Assembly: GCA_038323025.1 (NCBI GenBank)
Contig: JBBQGL010000024.1
Span: 1-32,575, forward strand
Source of the DNA: JAFKKF01 sp038323025
GTDB taxonomy: Bacteria; Pseudomonadota; Alphaproteobacteria; Rhizobiales; Kaistiaceae
Reading direction: 5' to 3'
Length of the DNA: 32,575 nucleotides
This document shows, piece after piece, positions 22,683 through 29,981 of this stretch. Position numbers and translations under genes: made by a program. A model generated the notes under the pieces. The model saw only the letters and a list, made by a program, of their open reading frames with translations. It ran no database searches and was not told the origin of the DNA. The stretch's first letter is position 1. Each line of letters begins with the position of its first letter.

Positions 22683-22938
22683 GTCGAAGGGTCTGCGCCG
22701 CTATGCCGAGAAAGGCGATGCGTCCAGGCTCTCCGTCCAGAACGCTGAGCGGGTGAGGCGAATACTTGCTCGCCTGGATACGGCGATCGCGCCCGGCGAT
22801 CTCGATTTGCCGGGCCTGTTCTTTCACCCGCTGAAGGGCATAGCCCGCTATTTCGTGAGGGTCACCGGTAACTGGTGCATTACTTTTGGCTGGGATGGCA
22901 AGGACGCTGTCGAGGTCGACCTGGAGGACTATCACTGA
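22666..22938 (+). CDS. higB: HigB-family (RelE/ParE superfamily) toxin
   Basis: A 90-residue toxin of the HigB type, mRNA interferases that cut transcripts at the ribosome. Family signs are MIRSFRSKGLRRYAEKGD at the N-terminus, RVRRILARLDTA, LHPLKG-type phrase (FFHPLKGIARYFVRV), the WCITFGWDGKDAVEVDLEDYH end, and the small basic fold. Its stop overlaps the antitoxin start by one base (TGATG at 22936-22940). The ATG at 22666 is preferred to an in-frame GTG at 22639. The toxin-first gene order is typical for HigBA. Confidence 0.9.
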   Translation: MIRSFRSKGLRRYAEKGDASRLSVQNAERVRRILARLDTAIAPGDLDLPGLFFHPLKGIARYFVRVTGNWCITFGWDGKDAVEVDLEDYH

Positions 22939-23252
22939 TGAGTCCGAACCCATTGCTGGCAGGCCTTCGGCCGACTCACCCGGGCGAGCTCTTGCGCGAA
23001 GACGTGCTGCCCGCTCTCGGCCGTTCCAAGGTGGCAATTGCTGCGCTCCTCGGCGTCTCGCGACGGCAGCTGTACAATATCCTCGACGAAGAGGCACCGA
23101 TCACCCCGCAGATGGCGCTCCGCATCGGCAAGCTGACCGGCACCACGCCGGAGTCGTGGCTGGCCATGCAGCAGGCATACGATCTTCGACTCGCCGCAAA
23201 AGACCTCGCCGCCAACCTTGCTGAAATCCCGACGCTGGAAGCGGCATCGTAG
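22938..23252 (+). CDS. higA: HigA-family XRE-type antitoxin
   Basis: A 104-residue antitoxin with a helix-turn-helix at about residues 25-60: VLPALGRSKVAIAALLGVS, RRQLYNILDEEAPITPQMALRI, then GKLTGTTPESWLAMQQAYDL, the signature end of the HigA/VapI group. The N-terminal LRPTHPGELLRED is also typical. It overlaps the toxin gene by one base and should bind both HigB and the operator over the higB start. The tail after residue about 85 is short and helical. Confidence 0.92.
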   Translation: MSPNPLLAGLRPTHPGELLREDVLPALGRSKVAIAALLGVSRRQLYNILDEEAPITPQMALRIGKLTGTTPESWLAMQQAYDLRLAAKDLAANLAEIPTLEAAS

Positions 23253-23277
23253 AGTGACCCTCCCGGAGACAGCCAGC

Positions 23278-24279
23278 ATGGACCGGTTCACGGCGCTGAT
23301 CATCACGCGCGACGAGGCGACCAAGGCGCAGTCGGTGGCCATGGCCTCGCTGTCGCCGGCCGACCTCATGGACGGCGACGTCGATGTGCGGGTCGAATAC
23401 TCGACGATCAACTACAAGGATGGCCTCGCCATCACCGGACGGCTGCCGGTGGTGCGGCGTTTCCCGATGATCCCGGGCGTCGACTTCGCCGGCACGGTCA
23501 CGGCTTCGTCGCACGCCGATTTTTCCGCCGGCGACAAGGTGATCCTCAACGGCTGGGGCGTCGGCGAAGTCCACTACGGCGCCTTCAGCGGCATGGCGCG
23601 GGTGAAGGGCGACTGGCTGGTGCCCCTGCCGAAGAGTTTTTCCACCGCCGATGCGATGGCGATCGGCACCGCCGGCTACACGGCAATGCTGGCGGTCATC
23701 GCGCTGGAGCACCACGGCGTGCGCGCCGGCTCCGGCACGGTCGTGGTCACCGGCGCGGCGGGCGGGGTCGGCTCGATGGCCATCGCGCTGCTCTCCGGGC
23801 GCGGCGACACGGTCGCGGCGGTGACCGGCCGGGCGAGCGAGGCGGATTATCTCAAAGGGCTCGGCGCGGCCGAGATCGTCGACCGGGCGGAGCTGTCCGG
23901 CGCCGCCAAGCCGCTGGCGCGCGAGCGCTGGGTGGGCGGGATCGACGCGGCCGGCGGCAACATCCTCGCCAACGTCATCTCGATGATCGCCCGCGACGGT
24001 GCGGTTGCCGCCTGTGGCAATGCCGCGGGCATGGAGCTAGCCACCTCGGTGGCGCCGTTCATCCTCCGGGGCGTCTCGCTTCTCGGCATCGATTCGGTCA
24101 AGGCGCCGAAGGCGCACCGGGTCGCCGCCTGGGACCGGCTGGCGCGCGACCTCGACCGCAGGAAGCTCGCGGCGATGACCACCACCATCGGCTTTCACGA
24201 CATCGTCGCCGCCGCACACACCATCGTCGACGGCAAGGTGCGCGGCCGCATCGTCGTCAAGGTCGGCGACGCGCCCTAG
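23278..24279 (+). CDS. acuI: AcuI/YhdH-type quinone oxidoreductase (acrylyl-CoA reductase family)
   Basis: A 333-residue medium-chain dehydrogenase without zinc. Motifs are the catalytic-domain EYSTINYKDGLAITGR, the substrate-loop PMIPGVDFAGTV and VILNGWGVGEVHYGAFS, and the NADPH-binding VVVTGAAGGVGSMAIALL, as in YhdH/AcuI enzymes that reduce acrylyl-CoA to propionyl-CoA and so remove a toxic electrophile. The ATG at 23278 starts at the family start (MDRFTALIITRD). It lies 25 bases after higA on the same strand but is probably independent. The symbol is by similarity. Confidence 0.87.
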   Translation: MDRFTALIITRDEATKAQSVAMASLSPADLMDGDVDVRVEYSTINYKDGLAITGRLPVVRRFPMIPGVDFAGTVTASSHADFSAGDKVILNGWGVGEVHYGAFSGMARVKGDWLVPLPKSFSTADAMAIGTAGYTAMLAVIALEHHGVRAGSGTVVVTGAAGGVGSMAIALLSGRGDTVAAVTGRASEADYLKGLGAAEIVDRAELSGAAKPLARERWVGGIDAAGGNILANVISMIARDGAVAACGNAAGMELATSVAPFILRGVSLLGIDSVKAPKAHRVAAWDRLARDLDRRKLAAMTTTIGFHDIVAAAHTIVDGKVRGRIVVKVGDAP

Positions 24280-24306
24280 GCGCGCGCCGGGCGGTGCGGT
24301 TGGCGG

Positions 24307-24591
24307 CTAGCGCTGCTGGTCGCCGGGGTGCGCGACTTCGCGGAGATAATGCGCGGTGCGCGCCGAGCTGTTGCGGATTTCGCGGAGGAAGCGCAGCGCC
24401 GTGGCAAAGGCGAACATCAGGATGCCGCTGACGATGAGACTGAGCGGCCCGGCGAACTGCATCATCAGCAGCGGGTTCGTCATCGCCAGCCCGACACCCT
24501 GCATTCCCTGGATGCCCTGAAACACCTCAAAGCCGGCATACAGGCCGAGGGCGATGGCCACGGCGCCGATGATGCCCAGAACGATTTCCAT
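24307..24591 (-). CDS. Small membrane protein (94 aa)
   Basis: A 94-residue protein with two membrane segments: about residues 3-24 (IVLGIIGAVAIALGLYAGF) and about 46-68 (FAGPLSLIVSGILMFAFATALRF), separated by a Gly/Met loop (GIQGMQGVG). The C-terminal 25 residues are soluble and charged. I do not recognise a family. It is on the same strand as, and 65 bases downstream of, the DUF3096 gene, so the two probably form a pair. Confidence 0.72.
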   Translation of the reverse strand: MEIVLGIIGAVAIALGLYAGFEVFQGIQGMQGVGLAMTNPLLMMQFAGPLSLIVSGILMFAFATALRFLREIRNSSARTAHYLREVAHPGDQQR

Positions 24592-24656
24592 GACGATTGC
24601 TCCTGCGGTCGGCTTGACGGGCGGCGGCGCCGGTCGTCAGCCACTATGGATCGGCG

Positions 24657-24800
24657 TCAGATGTGGCCGGCGAGGTTGGTGATCCCGTAGACGATCAGCC
24701 AGATTGCCACGATGTAGTTGAGCAGGCGGGGAGCCAGCAGAATAAGCACGCCGCCGACGAGGGCGATGATCGGGGAGATGGTGATGAGGCTGATGGTCAT
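24657..24800 (-). CDS. DUF3096-type small membrane protein (47 aa)
   Basis: A 47-residue peptide with two closely spaced hydrophobic segments: ISPIIALVGGVLILLAPRLLN and YIVAIWLIVYGITNLAGHI. The PRLLNYIVAIWLIVYGI stretch is characteristic of DUF3096, whose function is unknown. The ATG at 24800 follows a GGGAAAGGCG ribosome site; longer in-frame starts upstream add non-hydrophobic sequence without family support. It heads a probable two-gene unit with the 94-aa protein, divergent from the PRC-barrel gene. Confidence 0.8.
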   Translation of the reverse strand: MTISLITISPIIALVGGVLILLAPRLLNYIVAIWLIVYGITNLAGHI

Positions 24801-24895
24801 GGCGGTCGCCTTTCCCGGTTGAAGCTGCTCGCGAATCAGACGCCACGCGAGCACCGAGCATAGCGGCGCGCGGCAGCGGATCAAAAAAACCCTCC

Positions 24896-24920
24896 GGAAC
24901 CGGGCCCGGCGACGACCGTT
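24896..24920 (+). promoter_or_regulatory. EcfG-type general-stress promoter of the PRC-barrel gene
   Basis: GGAAC (24896-24900), 16 bases, CGTT (24917-24920): an exact match to the sigma-EcfG consensus, 35 bases before the PRC-barrel ATG. PRC-barrel proteins are typical members of such regulons. Confidence 0.72.
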
Positions 24921-24955
24921 GTTACCCGGAGCCCATTTCCTGAGGAGGACTGCAG

Positions 24956-25345
24956 ATGAACCAGATTCAGCGCGGCATTGCGACGCCGGTAGTATCCAGC
25001 CATCCGCTCATCGCCAGCGACCGGGTGGTCGGCACCAATGTGTATCGGCCCGGCGGCGAGAAAATCGGCCACATCGAGCGCATCATGCTCGACAAGGTGA
25101 GCGGCAAGGCCGCCTACGCGGTGATGAACTTCGGCGGTTTTCTCGGTATCGGCAGCGATGCCTATCCCCTGCCCTGGCAGGTGTTGACCTACAATCCGGA
25201 GCTCGGCGGCTATGAGGTCGCGCTCACCGAGGACCAGCTGAAGGGCGCGCCGAAATACGGCGCCGCGGAAGACTGGGACGACGGCAATCGCGACCGCGAT
25301 ACGTCGATCTACGACTATTACGGCGTGCCGCCGTACTGGATGTAG
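24956..25345 (+). CDS. PRC-barrel domain protein
   Basis: A 129-residue protein with a PRC-barrel at about residues 16-95 (IASDRVVGTNVYRPGGEKIGHIERIMLDKVSGKA split over strands, then AYAVMNFGGFLGIGSDAYPLPWQVL) and an acidic, Tyr-rich tail. It has no signal or membrane segment. The PRC-barrel fold is shared with RimM and reaction-centre H subunits and binds protein or RNA partners; stand-alone members in Alphaproteobacteria are usually stress-induced. A strong ribosome site (GAGGAGG) precedes the ATG, and an EcfG promoter lies upstream. Confidence 0.9.
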   Translation: MNQIQRGIATPVVSSHPLIASDRVVGTNVYRPGGEKIGHIERIMLDKVSGKAAYAVMNFGGFLGIGSDAYPLPWQVLTYNPELGGYEVALTEDQLKGAPKYGAAEDWDDGNRDRDTSIYDYYGVPPYWM

Positions 25346-25482
25346 GGATCGGAGGACGGACGGCGGAGGACGGGGGACGAGGCTGGCGGGTTCCTGGCCC
25401 TAGGCCAGCACCCATGCTCATGCCGGCGCAGGGGTACCACGCCCTCGGTCGAGTCTTCGTCGCCGTCTGCGGTGGCTACCAC

Positions 25483-25577
25483 CGTCATCCTCGGCGAAGG
25501 CCGAGGAGTCCGCCGGGCAGCCAATGCCCGCCGGGAGTGAGGCGGTGAGCGATCCTCTGCTTTCGCAGAGGATGACG
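25483..25577. repeat. Intergenic palindromic repeat, three hairpins
   Basis: Terminal inverted repeats CGTCATCCTC (25483-25492) and GAGGATGACG (25568-25577) bound the element. Inside are CCTCGGC-GAAG-GCCGAGG (25489-25506), a GGGCA...TGCCC hairpin around 25516-25531, and CCTCTGC-TTTC-GCAGAGG (25554-25571). The whole lies in the 271-base gap between the PRC-barrel gene and glyS. It is a structured mobile-like element of the GGATGACG kind seen between genes in rhizobia. I see no coding sequence in the gap. Confidence 0.7.
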
Positions 25578-25616
25578 TGCGGTGGCGCGCGGACGGCTGC
25601 CTGCCCGCCGCTCGCC

Positions 25617-28070
25617 CTACCCGCCGATTTTCGAGAAATCCGCAACCGCGAGAGTCGCTTCGCGGATTTTGTTGAGAAGCCGGAGACGGTTGGCGCGGAC
25701 GTTCGCGTCCGCGTCGTTGACGCGCACCTTCTCGAAGAAGGCGTCGACCGGCGGGCGGAGTTTCGCCAGCGCCGACATGGCGCGGTCGAACTCTTCCACC
25801 TCGACGGCTGCCCGGGCTTCCCCTGTGGCGGCGCCGATCGCCTCGAACAGGGACTTCTCTTCCGGCTCGACGAGACGGTGCGGCTCGACGTCGCCGTCGA
25901 ATCTCTCGCCCGATTTCTTCTCCTCGTCGCGGAGGATGTTCGTGGCGCGCTTGTAGCCGGCGAGCAGGTTCTTCCCGTCCTCGGTGTCGAGGAATTTGCC
26001 CAGCGCCTCGACCCGGCGGACGATGAGGAGGAGATCGTCCTGGAGGCGCGGGTTCCCTCCCCCTGAAAGGGGGAGGTCGGTGGGCAGAGCCGACCGGGAG
26101 GGGGTCGGCGCGTTCTGAACCCTCCCGGCGCCTTCGGCGCCACCCTCCCTTTTCAAGGGAGGGGAAGGGCTCTGCCCCAACGCAAATACCGAGTCGACGA
26201 GGTCGTGCCGCGCCCCCTGCTCGCGCAGTTGCACCTTCAGGCGGTCGGCGAAGAAGGCAAGGAGATCGCCGGCCACCGCCGCAGCGTCGGCGGTAACACA
26301 CCGATCCCGCAGGCCGTGGTCCCAGTGCCAGGCGAGATTCTCCTGTTCGCGCTCTTCCTCAGTCAAATAACTCGTGGCGAGAAAGCTGGCGTACGCCTGA
26401 CTATCGGCACTGACCTGAAAGAGGACATGGAAGAACGGCCGGCCAACGAGGGAAATCAGCTCAATCCTCAAGCCGCGCTCGAGCACGATGCGGATCACGC
26501 CCAACGCCGCGCGGCGCAGTGCATACGGGTCCTTGCTGCCCGTGGGCTTCTCGTCGATGGCCCAGAAGCCGACCAGCGTGTCGAGCTTGTCGGCGAGAGC
26601 GACGGCGATGGCGCCGGGATCGGTGGGGACGCGGTCGGAGGGGCCGACCGGCTTGTAGTGATCCTCGATCGCCGCGGCGACCGAAGGGTCCTCGCCCTGC
26701 GCTTCAGCGTAGTAGCGCCCCATGAGGCCCTGCAGTTCGGGGAACTCGCCCACCATCTCGCTGACGAGGTCGGCTTTGGCGAGCCTCGCGGCGCGCTCTG
26801 CCTTGTCGGGATCGGCGCCGACCAGCGGCGCGATCTCGCGCGCGAGCCGCGCGATGCGCTCCACGCGCTCGCCCTGCGTGCCCAGCTTCTCGTGGAAGAC
26901 GATGTTCTGCGCCTTCAGTTTTTCGAGGCGCTGGTCGAGCGGCTTTGCCGCCTTGTCGCGATAGTCGGGGAGCGGGGCGCGGTCGGTCTGCCAGAAATGG
27001 CGCGCGTCGGACAGGCGGGCGCGGATGACGCGCTCGTTGCCGGCGACGATCGCCTTGCCGCCGTCGCTCGCCTCGATATTGGCGACGAGGAGGAAGCGGT
27101 TGGAGAGAGTTCTTTTGTTCCGGGTCGCGCCTTCGGCGCTCCTCGCCTCTTGGAGCACAAAGCATTTCTGGTTGGCGCGGATGGTGGCGCGGATGACCTC
27201 GGGCGGGATTTCGAGGAAGGCGGGATCGAACGAGCCGACCAGCACGACCGGCCATTCCACCAGCCCCGCGACCTCTTCAAGCAAGGCCTCATCCTCGACC
27301 AGTTCCAGCCCGAGGGCGAGCGCCTGGTCGCGGGCGCCGTGGAGGATGACATCCTTCCGCCGGTCGGCGTCGAGGATGACCTTCGCCTTGTCGAGCTTTG
27401 TGGCGTAGTCGTCGAGCCGGCGGACGGAAAATTCCGCCGGCGCCATGAAGCGATGGCCGCGGGTGACGTTGCCGGCCTTGAGGCCATCGATGTCGAAGGC
27501 GACGATTTCCGGCTCCTCGTTCTCCGAGCCGAAGGTGCAGACGATCGAGTGGAGGGGACGGACCCACCGCAGCGAGCCATGTTCAAAACTCGAATCGAAC
27601 CCAGTACTGAAGGCTCCGCCACCTCTCGCGGATTGCTCCCCCCAGCGCATCGACTTCGGCCACGGAAACGCCCTGACGATTTTCGGCACGATCTCGGCAA
27701 TGACCTCCGCCGCGAGGCGCCCCGGCTTCTCGACGACGGCGACGTAGAAGTCGCCCTTCTTCTTGTCGTTCTGGACCTTGGCCTGGTCGATGGAGGCGAG
27801 GCCGGTCTTGCGCAGGAAGCCGGCGATCGCCTGTTCCGGCGCGCCCACCGGCGGCCCCTTGGTCTCTTCCTTCCGGTCCGGCGAGCGGGCGGGCACGCCG
27901 TGGACGGTCAGCGCCAGCCGCCGCGGCGTGGCGAAGGCGCGCGCGCCCTCGTAGACCAACCCGGCCTCGACCAGGGCATCGGTGACGAGCTTGCGCAGGT
28001 CCTCCGCTGCCTTCCGCTGCATGCGGGCGGGAATTTCCTCGGAGAAGAGTTCGAGCAGGAGTTCAGGCAT
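25617..28070 (-). CDS. glyS: Glycyl-tRNA synthetase beta subunit, with in-frame expansions
   Basis: An 817-residue beta chain of the alpha2beta2 glycyl-tRNA synthetase, which contacts tRNA. Seen: MPELLLELFSEEIPARMQ at the start, GHRFMAPAEF, NQKCFVLQ, NRFLLVANIEA, FHEKLGTQGERVERIARLA, MVGEFPELQGLMGRYYA, and FFADRLKVQLREQGARHD with FDAVF-like ends. It is about 120 residues longer than the usual ~690-700. Extra segments appear at about residues 146-165, 305-322, 541-591 and 631-675, the last coded by a palindromic repeat. The frame stays open through all of them, so a working protein is likely. The ATG at 28070 matches the family start. Confidence 0.93.
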   Translation of the reverse strand: MPELLLELFSEEIPARMQRKAAEDLRKLVTDALVEAGLVYEGARAFATPRRLALTVHGVPARSPDRKEETKGPPVGAPEQAIAGFLRKTGLASIDQAKVQNDKKKGDFYVAVVEKPGRLAAEVIAEIVPKIVRAFPWPKSMRWGEQSARGGGAFSTGFDSSFEHGSLRWVRPLHSIVCTFGSENEEPEIVAFDIDGLKAGNVTRGHRFMAPAEFSVRRLDDYATKLDKAKVILDADRRKDVILHGARDQALALGLELVEDEALLEEVAGLVEWPVVLVGSFDPAFLEIPPEVIRATIRANQKCFVLQEARSAEGATRNKRTLSNRFLLVANIEASDGGKAIVAGNERVIRARLSDARHFWQTDRAPLPDYRDKAAKPLDQRLEKLKAQNIVFHEKLGTQGERVERIARLAREIAPLVGADPDKAERAARLAKADLVSEMVGEFPELQGLMGRYYAEAQGEDPSVAAAIEDHYKPVGPSDRVPTDPGAIAVALADKLDTLVGFWAIDEKPTGSKDPYALRRAALGVIRIVLERGLRIELISLVGRPFFHVLFQVSADSQAYASFLATSYLTEEEREQENLAWHWDHGLRDRCVTADAAAVAGDLLAFFADRLKVQLREQGARHDLVDSVFALGQSPSPPLKREGGAEGAGRVQNAPTPSRSALPTDLPLSGGGNPRLQDDLLLIVRRVEALGKFLDTEDGKNLLAGYKRATNILRDEEKKSGERFDGDVEPHRLVEPEEKSLFEAIGAATGEARAAVEVEEFDRAMSALAKLRPPVDAFFEKVRVNDADANVRANRLRLLNKIREATLAVADFSKIGG
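26048..26180. repeat. Palindromic repeat element within glyS coding sequence
   Basis: Four hairpins in a row: CCTCCCCCT-GAA-AGGGGGAGG (26056-26076), GGTCGG...CCGACC (26075-26095), GGCGCC-TTC-GGCGCC (26127-26141) and CCTCCCTT-TTC-AAGGGAGG (26144-26162). Such CCTCCC/GGGAGG elements are, from memory, common between genes in Hyphomicrobiales. Here it lies inside glyS, is read in frame (residues about 631-675, Pro/Ser/Gly/Arg-rich), and separates SVFALG from LQDDLLLIVRRVEAL, which adjoin in normal GlyS. Confidence 0.85.
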
Positions 28071-28133
28071 GAGTCGACCCGGAACGCGGAGATGCCTTGT
28101 TAGTCGAGGGAACATGACCTGTCACGCCAAGCC

Positions 28134-28159
28134 TTGACACTCTTGAGATGCAAATGCAT
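28134..28159 (+). promoter_or_regulatory. Candidate promoter and operator of the DUF433/DUF5615 pair
   Basis: A perfect -35 TTGACA (28134-28139). A weak -10 lies 17 bases on (CATTTA, 28157-28162). Between them is the palindrome ATGCA-AA-TGCAT (28148-28159), placed where an autorepressing antitoxin could bind. A good ribosome site (GGGAGAG) precedes the ATG at 28201. Confidence 0.4.
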
Positions 28160-28200
28160 TTAGGTACCGTTGAGGTGCACTTTAACTCGGGAGAGAGCCC

Positions 28201-28860
28201 ATGCCGCACAATGCGCCCGCCCTTGCCCGTTCGCTCGACGAAGTCCTCCTGAACATCGGCCGGTTCGCCGGCGTTGTCGCAGCAAGCGGCGATATCCAGG
28301 AGCGACTCGGTCGCGTCCACGCCTGGTATGCGGTGCGAGCCGCCAATGGCTGGTCATTCGGGCCCAGCAAGTTCATCGGCTATCGCAAAAACAATGCGGA
28401 CCAATACATCCGGACTTCCACTGCCGAAGGCGGTGCGCATGGGGGGACGACCGAACGCGAGTTGCGCAAGTGGTTCACGGCAGTCGACCTCCAAACGCCG
28501 CTCGGACAAGAGCTGCTGGCGGCACTTCGCGACCTCCTTCGCACGTGGGGACGTACACCGCGGGCTGGCGTGCGCATCAGTGTGCTGTGGTCGGAGCAAA
28601 CAGTTCCACCGCCTGGTGTCGAAAGGAATGGCGAGAGCGATTTCCGGGACCGCGTTACCAGCGACCCTGCCATTGCCGGCGGACGGCCGTGCATCCGCGG
28701 AACCCGGATGCGGGTGTCCGACATCGTCGACATGCTCGCTGCCGGCGCGACAAGCGCGGAGGTTCTGGAGGACTATCCGTACCTCGCGCCCGAAGACATA
28801 TCAGCGGCCCTCGCCTATGCCGCGCGTGCCACGGACCATCGCGTCATCATTGCTGCGTGA
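28201..28860 (+). CDS. DUF433 antitoxin fused to an unknown N-terminal domain
   Basis: A 219-residue protein. The last ~75 residues are a DUF433 antitoxin: RVTSDPAIAGGRPCIRGTRM, then VSDIVDMLAAGATSAEVLEDYPYLAPEDISAALAYAA, which neutralises the PIN-like toxin encoded three bases downstream. DUF433 proteins are normally 70-90 residues; here about 140 residues precede it, with phrases WYAVRAANGWSFGPSKFIGYR, QYIRTSTAEGG and ELRKWFTAVDL. I do not know this domain firmly; its WSFGPSKFIGY phrase recalls N-terminal segments of some nuclease-type defence proteins, a weak memory. The start has a good ribosome site. Confidence 0.82.
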   Translation: MPHNAPALARSLDEVLLNIGRFAGVVAASGDIQERLGRVHAWYAVRAANGWSFGPSKFIGYRKNNADQYIRTSTAEGGAHGGTTERELRKWFTAVDLQTPLGQELLAALRDLLRTWGRTPRAGVRISVLWSEQTVPPPGVERNGESDFRDRVTSDPAIAGGRPCIRGTRMRVSDIVDMLAAGATSAEVLEDYPYLAPEDISAALAYAARATDHRVIIAA

Positions 28861-28863
28861 CGC

Positions 28864-29193
28864 TTGCGTTTCCTCGTCGACGCACAGCTGCCGCCCGGCC
28901 TCGCTGATTTCCTGCGTGAGGCCGGGCACCAGGCCGAACACGTCAATCTCATTGGCCTCGCTACGGCCAGCGACCGGGAGATATGGGACTACGCCAGCCG
29001 GAACGGCGCTGCGATCTTCAGCAAGGACGAGGACTTCGTCGATCTTGCGCGAACCGAAACGGGCGGGCCGGCCGTGATCTGGATCAGGCTCGGCAACACA
29101 ACCAACCGCGCGCTCAGAGCCGTCCTCGAACGGGTCCTGCCGGAAGTCCTCGCAGGCTTGTCGGATGGCGAGCGGCTGATCGAAATCGCCTGA
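28864..29193 (+). CDS. DUF5615 PIN-like toxin
   Basis: A 109-residue PIN-fold ribonuclease-like toxin. Acidic residues that would hold the metal are visible in RFLVDAQLPPGLADFL (Asp6), TASDREIWDYAS, and IFSKDEDFVDLA, and the end has the DUF5615 phrase VIWIRLGNTTNRAL. The start is TTG at 28864-28866, three bases after the antitoxin stop, so translation is probably coupled. Together with the preceding DUF433 protein it forms a VapBC-like toxin-antitoxin module located between glyS and the phospholipase gene. Confidence 0.88.
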   Translation: MRFLVDAQLPPGLADFLREAGHQAEHVNLIGLATASDREIWDYASRNGAAIFSKDEDFVDLARTETGGPAVIWIRLGNTTNRALRAVLERVLPEVLAGLSDGERLIEIA

Positions 29194-29232
29194 GCCGGCC
29201 AAAGTCAGGCCCGGCAGCTTGCCCGTCTTCTG

Positions 29233-29958
29233 TCACTCGCTCGAGAATACCTTGTAGGCGCTCTGCAGCGCCCAGCCGGCGACGGTGGCGGTGCGTCCCT
29301 CGCGGTTGCGGAGGAGCGCGCGCTCGGCCGCGCTGGCGAAGGTCCACGTCTTGGAGAACGAGTTGCGGTCCTTGTAGCCGGGCGCGTCGGCGTGCGTCCA
29401 CGCCTTGCTGAAGGCGTAGTAGGCGGAGGGATCGGCGTAGCCGGGGTCGCTGCGGTTGACGTGGCCGAAATCGGGCTTCCAGTTGGACAGGGCCATGAAC
29501 TCGAAGTTGTCGAACTCGGTGAGGTTGCCCTGGTGATAGACGCCGTTGGCGTGGGCCGGGATACCCATGTCCTCGACCATGTGGAGCATGATGCCGAGGA
29601 GGAAATACGCCTTCGGCTTGTTGCCGGCGCGATAGGCGGCAAGGCTGTCCTGCCACCAGCCCTCGATGTCGTCGGTGCCGGCGTTGGTGCCCCTGTGCTT
29701 GATGCGCCAGGCGTTGAGGTCGATGCCGTATTTCGAGCCCTTCACCGGCAGCTCATGCATTTCCTCGTTGGCGCCCTCGACCAATTGGGCCTTGTACCTG
29801 GTCACCTCGGGCGCATTGACTTTCGCGATCGCCCATTCGGTCAGGTAGCTGTGGGTCGGGTGCGTCGGGTTCCACTTGATGCTGTCCCAGGCGCCGGCCG
29901 GGTGCAGCAGGGCGACCAGGAAGAAGGCCGCGGTCGCGGGTCTCAAAACTGGGTTCAT
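29233..29958 (-). CDS. Secreted zinc-dependent phospholipase C/P1 nuclease-type protein
   Basis: A 241-residue exported protein. The signal peptide ends in HPAGA at residue 23, so the mature chain begins with Trp24, the residue whose free amino group binds zinc in this superfamily. Further expected ligands are His33/His36 (THPTHSYLTEWA), His88, and the run LGIMLHMVEDMGIPAH (His126, Asp130, His136), followed by NLTEFDNFEF (Glu148). This is the zinc-dependent PLC (alpha-toxin-like) pattern. It acts outside the cytoplasm on phospholipid or nucleic acid. It lies 23 bases downstream of the 161-aa gene on the same strand, with a GGGGAGAG ribosome site. Confidence 0.8.
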   Translation of the reverse strand: MNPVLRPATAAFFLVALLHPAGAWDSIKWNPTHPTHSYLTEWAIAKVNAPEVTRYKAQLVEGANEEMHELPVKGSKYGIDLNAWRIKHRGTNAGTDDIEGWWQDSLAAYRAGNKPKAYFLLGIMLHMVEDMGIPAHANGVYHQGNLTEFDNFEFMALSNWKPDFGHVNRSDPGYADPSAYYAFSKAWTHADAPGYKDRNSFSKTWTFASAAERALLRNREGRTATVAGWALQSAYKVFSSE

Positions 29959-29981
29959 GGGTACTCTCCCCGGGCGCGAGC

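Noticed and set aside
26205..28103. 632-codon plus-strand frame opposite glyS
   Set aside because: Shadow of glyS; no motif and a composition typical of antisense frames.
28089..28128. Possible direct continuation of glyS upstream of 28070
   Set aside because: The extra residues (FPRLTRHLRVPGRL) are not GlyS sequence; family homology starts at MPELLLELFSEE.
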